Source of the DNA: JADKIH01 sp031367345
GTDB lineage: Bacteria; Bacteroidota; Bacteroidia; AKYH767-A; 2013-40CM-41-45
NCBI GenBank assembly: GCA_031367345.1
Contig: JANLPR010000177.1
Location: forward strand, 1-24,353
Length of the DNA: 24,353 nucleotides
Reading direction: 5' to 3'
Positions within the stretch are counted from its first letter, which is position 1. Every line of letters begins with the position of its first letter. Below are positions 1 through 5,771 of the stretch, piece by piece. The notes below the pieces were generated by a model. That model worked only from the letters and a program-made list of their open reading frames with translations. It had not been told where the DNA came from and did not search any database. The translations under genes and the position numbers were made by a program.

Positions 1-87
1 TTTAGAACGCAGCTTTTATTTATGTAAAATAATGCCTTAAATCGTATTTGCGAGTTAAACAAATTAAAGAATGTGAGTTTAAAATTT

Positions 88-95
88 TAAATTTG
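88..95 (+). promoter_or_regulatory. Possible Bacteroidota -7 promoter box
   Basis: TAAATTTG matches the Bacteroidota -7 consensus TAnnTTTG and lies about 50 bases before the GTG start of the first gene. No TTTG is seen at the expected -33 distance, and the surroundings are so AT-rich that a chance match is plausible. Confidence 0.25.
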
Positions 96-147
96 AATTT
101 TATGATGAGAGATACTTGATTACATTCGCCCTATCAATGAAACAAAA

Positions 148-465
148 GTGATTATTAAAACAAAAAAACTTTCTATCGGAGGAATAGCACTCTTCCCTTT
201 TATTATCCTAAATTCAAAATTGAGTTTGGAACGACAAGAAACATTGATCAATCACGAAAAAATTCATCTTCGGCAGCAGCTGGAATTACTAGTGTTACCG
301 TTCTACATTTTATATCTCGCAAACTATCTAATTAATTTATTTATCTATAAAAATCATCAAAAAGCGTATCGCAATATTATTTTTGAAAAAGAAGCTTTTG
401 AAAACGAAAAGAGAAACGACTATTTAAAGTCACGGAAAATTTGGGCGTTTATTAATTTTATTTAG
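148..465 (+). CDS. Small membrane protein with HExxH motif
   Basis: 105 residues, read from a GTG start; an in-frame stop at 106-108 and the lack of an in-frame ATG leave no better start. Hydrophobic stretches lie at about residues 9-21 and 46-66. Between them is HEKIH (36-40) followed by QQ, and after the second segment comes EKEAFENE (about 80-87). HExxH plus a downstream ExxA-like acidic motif is the zinc-site arrangement of gluzincin membrane proteases (M48/M56 style), but this chain is far shorter than those enzymes. I recognise the general pattern as a small conserved Bacteroidota protein of unknown function. Catalysis is inference; it could equally be a non-catalytic metal-binding membrane protein. 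Confidence 0.7.
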   Translation: MIIKTKKLSIGGIALFPFIILNSKLSLERQETLINHEKIHLRQQLELLVLPFYILYLANYLINLFIYKNHQKAYRNIIFEKEAFENEKRNDYLKSRKIWAFINFI

Positions 466-563
466 ATAAAGACATGGCCTTGTTCATATTCAATAGATAA
501 AATGTTAACTTAGCGATAGTCAATTCTATCATCTGAAAATATTTTATTCAAAACGAATTAGCC

Positions 564-1199
564 ATGAAGACAATTTTCCTATTCGTATCGCTTCTGTTAT
601 TCATAAATGTTGAAGCTCAAAATATTCAATTAATTCGTTTTTCTCCCGCTAGTCCGACTTCGAATGATTCTTTAACGGTCTATGCCGATCTCGTTTTTAC
701 CAGCGGAGGATGTGACCTTCAGTCTCAACAAATTTTTCAGGCCGGAAATAATTTTAATGTCGTACTCTATCATTGCCCTGGACAATTGACAGTTATTTGC
801 AATGTAACGGACACCATTCATTTGGGTGTTTTATCGGCCGACAATTATTATATTAATGTTGAAGTAATGACAGGAACTTATGATAGTCTAGGAAACTGTA
901 CAAACTATATTCCAACAGATTACTTATCAACTCCACTTACAGTTTCTTTACCTACAAATATTAATGAAGTAAAATATGATTCGCCAATCGTACTTCAGAT
1001 CAACAACAAACTAATTTTTGAAAGGATGAAAGAAGAATTCATTTTTATAATGACTGACGCACTAGGGAAAATTGTTTTGTCAAGATCAATTAATCCAAAC
1101 TCCACTGAAATTATACTTCCCGAACTAAAAGGAGTTTATTTTTATTCGCTGATTCAAGGAAGTAAAAAACAATTCACCGGAAAATTATTTTTAAAGTAA
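564..1199 (+). CDS. Secreted protein with T9SS C-terminal sorting domain
   Basis: 211 residues with a clear Sec signal peptide (about 1-18, ending VEA before Gln19). The central part (about 20-135) is beta-rich, with several cysteines (GGCDLQ, YHCPGQ, VICN, GNCTN) that probably form disulfides outside the cell. The last ~75 residues (from about 138) have the pattern of a type A T9SS sorting domain: short beta strands, a DALGKIV turn, LPELKGVYFYSL, and a final GKLFLK. This predicts export through the T9SS with cleavage of the C-terminal domain. The function of the mature part is not recognised. The gene stands alone, and its stop is 12 bases before the heptamer array. Confidence 0.8.
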   Translation: MKTIFLFVSLLLFINVEAQNIQLIRFSPASPTSNDSLTVYADLVFTSGGCDLQSQQIFQAGNNFNVVLYHCPGQLTVICNVTDTIHLGVLSADNYYINVEVMTGTYDSLGNCTNYIPTDYLSTPLTVSLPTNINEVKYDSPIVLQINNKLIFERMKEEFIFIMTDALGKIVLSRSINPNSTEIILPELKGVYFYSLIQGSKKQFTGKLFLK

Positions 1200-1211
1200 G
1201 AACTTAACTCT

Positions 1212-1540
1212 CAATTTACGATTCTCAATTTACGAATTACAATTCTCGACTCGCTATTTTCAAATTACGATTCTAGATTCTCGACTTGTTATTTTCAAAT
1301 TACGATTCTCAAATTACAATTCTAGATTCTCGACTTGTTATTTTCAAATTACGATTCTCAAATTACAATTCTAGATTCTCGACTTGTTATTTTCAAATTA
1401 CAAATTACGATTCTCAAATTACGATTCTAGATTCTCGAATTGCTATTTTTAATTTACAAATTACGATTCTCAAATTACGATTCACGAAAGACAATTCACG
1501 AAAGACAATTCTCAAATTACGATTCTCAATTCTCTCATCT
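1212..1540. repeat. 47-unit heptanucleotide array
   Basis: Read in steps of seven from base 1212, the DNA splits without one register break into 47 heptamers ending at 1540. A small vocabulary recurs: CAAATTA, CGATTCT, CAATTCT, AGATTCT, CGACTTG, TTATTTT, CTATTTT, CGAATTA, CGAAAGA. A higher-order unit of seven heptamers (49 bp) repeats at 1282, 1331 and 1380; neighbouring units differ by gains or losses of whole heptamers (spacing 35 before, 56 after). The array fills the junction between two convergent genes, and its last heptamer contains the stop codon of the RidA gene. Short open frames here (about 1286-1634) are products of the repeat, not genes. Confidence 0.9.
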
Positions 1541-1951
1541 AATCGTAGCAATCACTTTCAATTCAATTGCAATAGGAGTAGGGAGGCAGTTAATTTCTAA
1601 TGTTGTTCTGCATGGTGGATTGTCGCTAAAATAGTCGGCCCATAATTTATTGTAGGTAGCGAAATCGTCTTTCATATTGGTTAGAAAAACTGTTACATCA
1701 ACCACTTCAGCCCAAGAACTTCCGGCAGCCTCTAAAATATTTTTTACATTTAGAAAAACAGAATGACATTGTTCTGCAATATTATATGAAATAATATTTC
1801 CCTTATCATCTAACTCAACACCGGGAATTTTTTTTGTTCCGCGCTCTCTCGGACCAACTCCCGATAAAAACAATAAATTTCCCACACGTCGTGCATGAGG
1901 ATAATTTCCAATAGGCTCAGGGGCTTTTGATGAATTGATTTGATCTGACAT
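1535..1951 (-). CDS. RidA/YjgF family deaminase, 2-aminomuconate deaminase-like
   Basis: 138 residues, the normal length for a RidA-fold protein. These enzymes form trimers with active sites at the subunit interfaces and hydrolyse enamines or imines to release ammonia. Visible hallmarks: GNLLFLSGVGP (24-34), VFLNVKNILEAAG (65-77), VVDVTVFLTNM (83-93), the substrate-binding arginine in CRTTLE (Arg115) and the glutamate in IELKVIA (Glu130). The N-terminal KAPEPIGNYPHARR resembles 2-aminomuconate deaminases of the kynurenine / 3-hydroxyanthranilate pathway more than housekeeping RidA, but no other gene of that pathway is nearby, so the substrate is inference. The stop codon lies inside the heptamer array. 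Confidence 0.85.
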   Translation of the reverse strand: MSDQINSSKAPEPIGNYPHARRVGNLLFLSGVGPRERGTKKIPGVELDDKGNIISYNIAEQCHSVFLNVKNILEAAGSSWAEVVDVTVFLTNMKDDFATYNKLWADYFSDNPPCRTTLEINCLPTPIAIELKVIATIR

Positions 1952-2041
1952 TTACTCTTAATTTTCTGTAAAGTAAGAAAATATTTTTCACCTCTTTGTC
2001 ATAGCCGACCGATTTTAGTTTAATTATTAAATTCTTGCCGA

Positions 2042-3631
2042 CTATCGAAAAACGGATATAGTCTTCCCCGATTTAATTCTTCCGCCCTCTTCTATTATTA
2101 AAAAGTAAACTCCAATTGGTAACAAGCTTGTATCTATTCTCCTCTGGTTACTTTCTATAATCGTATTGACATTAATTCGTTCACCTTGATTATTCAACAT
2201 TTTAATTGAAAATTGTTCCTGCGTATTACTTACTATATTCAATTCATTGTTGGCCGGATTTGGATAAATAGAATAACCGGATCCATTTTCAATTCTCACG
2301 TCTCTAATAATTGAATAACTAAAATTTCCGTTAAAATCTGTTTGCTTCAATCGATAATAAGAGATTCCGACTTTTGGTTGAAGATCCGTAGAGGTATATC
2401 TTTTTTCTGTTGATGTATTTCCTGCACCTTTTATTGTTTTTATTTTTTCCCAAACTTGTCCTTCTGTGGATCGCTCAATGGTGAAAAAATCATTATTTGT
2501 TTCTGATGCAGTTTCCCATGAGAGATCTACCGTTTCACTTTTTGCGGTTGCATGGAAATCTACCAACTCAATTGGCAAACTACCATTTCCCGGATCTGAT
2601 ATGCCAAATCCAAAACCGGTTCCGCCTGACGCTGCTCCGCCACCACTTCCACTTCCATGACAATTAGGATTCGGTCCCGGACAACATCCTCCTACTAATG
2701 GACCAATATAGCCTGCACCTTTTCCGTCTGAGAGCATTGTCATTATTACATTGGTAATTGCTGGATTATTTGAAATCGGTGTAATGTTAAAGCAAAACTT
2801 ATATTTTAAACAAGTATTTGGAACACCGCTAAAATCACCTTTGCCGGTGTGCAAGGAATCTTTGAAGTCGTACGTGATTAAGTTTCCTACTTGTGATTTT
2901 ATCCAGTAACCGGCAGTGTAAAATCCGGGTATGCTATCAATACAATTTAAGTTTAAATAACCCAACGAGTCGAATTTAAAAGTAAACTGTTTTATGGCTT
3001 CTATGCCTGTTGTGTTCTGGAAAAATGTGCTCATACACATAGTTCCTTGTTGACCTAACGGCGAAAGTGTCATCGGATTCATTTGATAAATTCCATTGTA
3101 CGAAACATTGAAAAATGGTTTAGTAGTATTAAAAAATGGCCAAGCACAATTTGTTGTATCAAATTTTAAATTGCCTTTTGTGTTTGGGATATTTACGTTT
3201 CCTGAAAAAGTATCTGCGCCAAAGGCTATGCCGTATGTAATTGTTGATGCCGCATCGATCCAATAAAAATATGTAGTCGACCCGCTAATATTATAAGTAT
3301 TGTTTCGGCTACCGGCAAGATTAGTACTTGATGTTAGCGGCGAATTCGTACAACTATTTTTTAAGAGCGAACCCTTGTAAGGTCCGCTGGCATTTACTAC
3401 TGATATGTGCAACCGTGTAGTTGATGCCGGAACATTTATTTGATAAACGACATCTTCTCCTGCTATGTTGAATGACGCAGGTGCATCGTCGAGCATGTTG
3501 GCATTTGTTTGCTGGGAGAGATAAACATCGGGACATAAAGTAACTTGCGTTGGGTTGTTGCAATTGGATTGAGCAAAGAGAGCTAATGAAAAAAGAATTG
3601 CAAGAAGGGAGAGTGTAAAATGTTTATTCAT
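2042..3631 (-). CDS. Large secreted protein with T9SS type A sorting domain
   Basis: 529 residues. A signal peptide (about 1-20, ending LFAQS) is followed by a beta-rich region starting NCNNPTQVTLCPDVYLS, which resembles bacterial pre-peptidase or CUB-like surface modules. A Gly/Ser-rich, cysteine-containing linker (about 312-350, with GGCCPGPNPNC) separates this from a common Bacteroidota module beginning LPIELVDFHA (about 352-450, including SWETASETNND and YYRLKQTDFNG). The C-terminus from about 451 is a standard T9SS sorting domain (YSIYPNPANNEL, LPIGVYFL, final SGKTISVFR). Expected to be exported and attached to the cell surface or released. No catalytic motif was recognised; adhesion or surface structure is the default guess. 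Confidence 0.85.
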   Translation of the reverse strand: MNKHFTLSLLAILFSLALFAQSNCNNPTQVTLCPDVYLSQQTNANMLDDAPASFNIAGEDVVYQINVPASTTRLHISVVNASGPYKGSLLKNSCTNSPLTSSTNLAGSRNNTYNISGSTTYFYWIDAASTITYGIAFGADTFSGNVNIPNTKGNLKFDTTNCAWPFFNTTKPFFNVSYNGIYQMNPMTLSPLGQQGTMCMSTFFQNTTGIEAIKQFTFKFDSLGYLNLNCIDSIPGFYTAGYWIKSQVGNLITYDFKDSLHTGKGDFSGVPNTCLKYKFCFNITPISNNPAITNVIMTMLSDGKGAGYIGPLVGGCCPGPNPNCHGSGSGGGAASGGTGFGFGISDPGNGSLPIELVDFHATAKSETVDLSWETASETNNDFFTIERSTEGQVWEKIKTIKGAGNTSTEKRYTSTDLQPKVGISYYRLKQTDFNGNFSYSIIRDVRIENGSGYSIYPNPANNELNIVSNTQEQFSIKMLNNQGERINVNTIIESNQRRIDTSLLPIGVYFLIIEEGGRIKSGKTISVFR

Positions 3632-3983
3632 AATAATTTTATTTAATAGACATTAAAAAAATATTGAATGAACGTTGAATTGTTATTTGAATGTATTTGA
3701 TTATTGAATCCAAAATTTAAAATTGTGACTAATCACAAAATATCAATAGCGAATCAAATGAATTTGGATGTTAACAGAATTCAACAAAATGTTTTTCAAT
3801 CGTTGATTGTTTTTTAAGAATTAGTCATAACTCATTAAATACTTCTGCTCGAATAGTTACGACTGATTTTTTATGAAGCAATCTCACTTAATTTTTTTGT
3901 CCGACGATCTCACAAATAAATTTCTATGAATCATTGCAGCTCACTTACTATGCATTATCAGTTTTCCATAATTCATTAATCAT

Positions 3984-4010
3984 TGGAAACGACTACTAAG
4001 TTGGGACAAT
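3984..4010. repeat. Left copy of imperfect 27-bp direct repeat
   Basis: Matches 5604-5630 in the same orientation at 24 of 27 positions; the conserved core includes ACTAAGTT and GGACAAT. The two copies bracket the three-gene module at 4123-5599, as attachment sites or duplicated target sequence would. Mobility is inference; no integrase or transposase gene lies between them. Confidence 0.7.
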
Positions 4011-4100
4011 GTGGATGCAAATACCTTTTAATAAACACTAAATAGTGTTAATTTTACGAAACTTAATAAATTTTGATGTTTTTTAACATAGAATATATAT

Positions 4101-4108
4101 TATATTTG
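4101..4108 (+). promoter_or_regulatory. -7 promoter box for the island operon
   Basis: TATATTTG is an exact match to TAnnTTTG. It lies 14 bases before the ATG at 4123, which implies a very short 5' leader. A TTTG at 4072-4075 is a possible -33 element, but the 25-base gap is longer than usual. Confidence 0.5.
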
Positions 4109-4122
4109 ATCGCGCCTTCAAT

Positions 4123-4854
4123 ATGCCTACATACACAAGAAATTATTTGACTCAAGTAGTCTTTCAATTGAGCTTCAAGCAAATTGAAAATATCCAAGCG
4201 GGATTACTGCCTGAGTTTTCAAAATTTATTCAAGAAGAGATACCGAGATCTTCAATCATTACAAAGCAAGCCTTTGTTTTGTCCTTCGCCTCAAACACTT
4301 CTCCTTCTCAAAAAGTGATAAATCAATGGGCTTTTCAAGGTGAAAAACTTTCGGTTATAGTTAGTCAGGATTCTATTCAAATTCAGAATAAATCATATAC
4401 GAATTATAATGACTATCATCCTAAAATAGTGTCTATTGTAAATAAGTTCATTGAACTGTATGAGCCTATTACATCTAATGTTTCCATTAGATATGTAAAT
4501 AATATTTCTTTCTCAGAGGGATCAACATATGATTTTGGCAATTTAATTTCTGCTGATTTGTTAGCTCCTACAAATAAACTAAGGGGGTCAAATAACTTAT
4601 CTCGATCTTTAGGGACAGCAACAATGCAAGATGGAGATCTAACAACAAGATATTCATATGGATTTAGTAATAGTAGTTATCCAAACTTAATAAGTAAAAG
4701 AGAGTTTTTAATAGATATTGATTCTTCAAAACCTTTTAATAGTTCGGATAGTATTTCGAATGCAATTAGTAATATTCGAACTAAAGTAAATGCACTATTT
4801 GAACTATCAATTGAAGATGGTTTGAGAGGAAAAATGAATGCACCTAATTCTTAA
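4123..4854 (+). CDS. TIGR04255 family protein
   Basis: 243 residues, no signal peptide or membrane segment, so probably cytoplasmic. The order of features fits the sporadically distributed TIGR04255 family: an N-terminal aromatic/basic start leading into a strand (YTRNYLTQVVFQLSF, 4-18), a mid-protein RYVNNISF segment (about 144-151) and a C-terminal FELSIEDGLRGKMN (about 226-239). The family's biochemical role is unknown to me; its patchy distribution suggests horizontal transfer, often as part of accessory modules. It is the first gene of an apparent three-gene operon; the next start is six bases past the stop. The -7 box is immediately upstream. Family assignment is from pattern recall without a profile search. 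Confidence 0.7.
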   Translation: MPTYTRNYLTQVVFQLSFKQIENIQAGLLPEFSKFIQEEIPRSSIITKQAFVLSFASNTSPSQKVINQWAFQGEKLSVIVSQDSIQIQNKSYTNYNDYHPKIVSIVNKFIELYEPITSNVSIRYVNNISFSEGSTYDFGNLISADLLAPTNKLRGSNNLSRSLGTATMQDGDLTTRYSYGFSNSSYPNLISKREFLIDIDSSKPFNSSDSISNAISNIRTKVNALFELSIEDGLRGKMNAPNS

Positions 4855-4860
4855 ACAATC

Positions 4861-5037
4861 ATGGAAACAGAAATTAATGAATCTAATTTAACACCAATAG
4901 TTATTATTGATGAATCAGAAACACAAGAATTTATTATATATGACCAAGTCTATAATATTTTTGATGATATTTTAAAAGATATTCCTAAAGAAAAGTTTGT
5001 GCCGATTATCATTGGCACAATTCCTACAATTGACTAA
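4861..5037 (+). CDS. 58-aa acidic protein in the island operon
   Basis: 58 codons from an ATG six bases after the preceding stop, ending in a TAA whose last base begins the ATG of TAATG at 5037. The protein is strongly acidic (seven Glu, six Asp, three Lys, no Arg) with a helical-looking middle (YDQVYNIFDDILKDIPKEKF, about 27-46) and a hydrophobic tail (VPIIIGTIPTID). No family was recognised. The tight spacing on both sides argues that it is a translated gene co-expressed with its neighbours. By analogy with small acidic partners in accessory modules it might be an antitoxin-like or adaptor subunit, but that is speculation. Confidence 0.65.
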   Translation: METEINESNLTPIVIIDESETQEFIIYDQVYNIFDDILKDIPKEKFVPIIIGTIPTID

Positions 5038-5038
5038 T

Positions 5039-5599
5039 GTGGCTACACAGGTTACCCGTTTTTTTTTTAAATCATCTCCCAAAACTCAATTATGTCAAGG
5101 CGATGTATTACATGATGTGAAAATTCCGTTGCTAAATAATAGGCAGATGGAAATAAATAATATAGAATATTGTGTTGTAACAAATCAAGAGTGCGATTTA
5201 GATCTTGACTACAAGCACAGAATTAGTGCAAGTGAATCTCACGACAAATTTCTGCCGAATATTATATTGTTGCCAGCTTACCAAGCTCAGGTTTTTAGAG
5301 AGGGAAAACATCGACCACCACTTAAATTAATGGAGTGGAAATCGAAAGAGTTGTGGAATGGAATTATTCAAAACAATAACGCTAGATTTCATTGTATAAA
5401 ACAGAATGAGGCTTTTCAATTGCCAGAATTAATAATTGATTTTAAACATTGCTATACAATTGATAGGGACTATCTCTATTCTCAAATTAATAAGGTTTAT
5501 TACGTTTCGTTAGCTGAGCTTTTTAGAGAAAGCCTTTCTCAGCGCTATTGTAATTATTTAAGCAGAATTGGACTTCCAGATGATAATCCAATTATCTAA
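5039..5599 (+). CDS. Unknown island protein with QGD / CDL / RIGLP motifs
   Basis: 186 residues from GTG at 5039, one base after the preceding stop. A longer form from TTG at 4997 would overlap the 58-aa gene by 41 bases and add residues unlike a natural N-terminus, so GTG is preferred. Motifs in order: QLCQGDVLHDV near the N-terminus, then YCVVTNQECDLDLDYKHR, LPAYQAQVF, LPELIIDFKHCYTI, and near the C-terminus LAELFRESLSQRYCNYLSRIGLP. I recall uncharacterised proteins with QGD...(S/T)xxCDL...RxGLP, with no assigned function. Probably cytoplasmic. Ten consecutive T (5059-5068) lie seven codons in, and an alternative ATG at 5037 is out of frame across that tract. Third gene of the operon. Confidence 0.7.
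   Translation: MATQVTRFFFKSSPKTQLCQGDVLHDVKIPLLNNRQMEINNIEYCVVTNQECDLDLDYKHRISASESHDKFLPNIILLPAYQAQVFREGKHRPPLKLMEWKSKELWNGIIQNNNARFHCIKQNEAFQLPELIIDFKHCYTIDRDYLYSQINKVYYVSLAELFRESLSQRYCNYLSRIGLPDDNPII
5059..5068. repeat. T10 homopolymer inside the start of a gene
   Basis: Ten T residues encode the end of Arg and three Phe codons just after the start of the 186-aa gene. A tract this long in coding DNA is prone to replication or transcription slippage. Translation from the ATG at 5037 would enter the main frame only if one T were gained or two lost. Confidence 0.8.
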
Positions 5600-5603
5600 T
5601 TTA

Positions 5604-5630
5604 TGGCAACGATTACTAAGTTTGGACAAT
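5604..5630. repeat. Right copy of imperfect 27-bp direct repeat
   Basis: Same orientation as 3984-4010, with three mismatches. It begins four bases after the stop of the last island gene and runs straight into the CATTACT heptamer tract. Confidence 0.7.
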
Positions 5631-5686
5631 CATTATTCATTACTCATTACTCATTACTCATTACTCATTATCCATTCCCCATTAAT
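5631..5686. repeat. CATTACT heptamer tract
   Basis: Eight heptamers in perfect register: cattatt, four identical CATTACT copies (5638-5665), then cattatc, cattccc and cattaat. The unit length equals that of the arrays at 1212-1540 and 14179-14268, although the words differ. It lies between the right direct repeat and the ileS promoter. Confidence 0.85.
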
Positions 5687-5743
5687 CCCCTGATTCTCAA
5701 TCATTATTCGCACATAAAAACACCATATTCTAGCTTTTTTTTG

Positions 5744-5751
5744 TACTTTTG
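5744..5751 (+). promoter_or_regulatory. -7 promoter box for ileS
   Basis: TACTTTTG matches TAnnTTTG exactly and lies 20 bases before the ileS ATG, preceded by a T8 run. No clear TTTG at -33. Confidence 0.5.
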
Positions 5752-5771
5752 AGCCCATTTTCAATTCTATT

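Larger units (their letters stand above)
3632..4122. other. 491-bp intergenic region at the left edge of the island
   Basis: Divergent upstream regions of the T9SS gene (minus) and the TIGR04255-type gene (plus). No credible gene was found. It holds degenerate CATTxxx-type heptamers in a seven-base register at about 3932-3987 (for example cattatc, cataatt, cattaat, cattgga), the left 27-bp direct repeat (3984-4010) and a -7 box (4101-4108). The rest is AT-rich with no structure I could identify. Confidence 0.6.

Noticed and set aside
1212..1540. CRISPR array
   Set aside because: Units are seven bases and contiguous; there are no unique spacers and no cas genes.
1286..1634. Two overlapping open frames inside the heptamer array
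   Set aside because: They consist of translated heptamers, have no start context, and one runs into the opposite strand of the RidA gene. A seven-base unit cannot keep a codon pattern.
3632..4122. Hidden small gene or RNA in the long intergenic region
   Set aside because: All ATG frames end within about 20 codons, and no stable hairpin or tRNA-like fold was seen by eye.
4997..5038. TTG-initiated extension of the 186-aa island protein
   Set aside because: It would overlap the 58-aa gene for 41 bases, and its extra 14 residues look like an out-of-frame reading of that gene; GTG 5039 directly after the stop is better placed.
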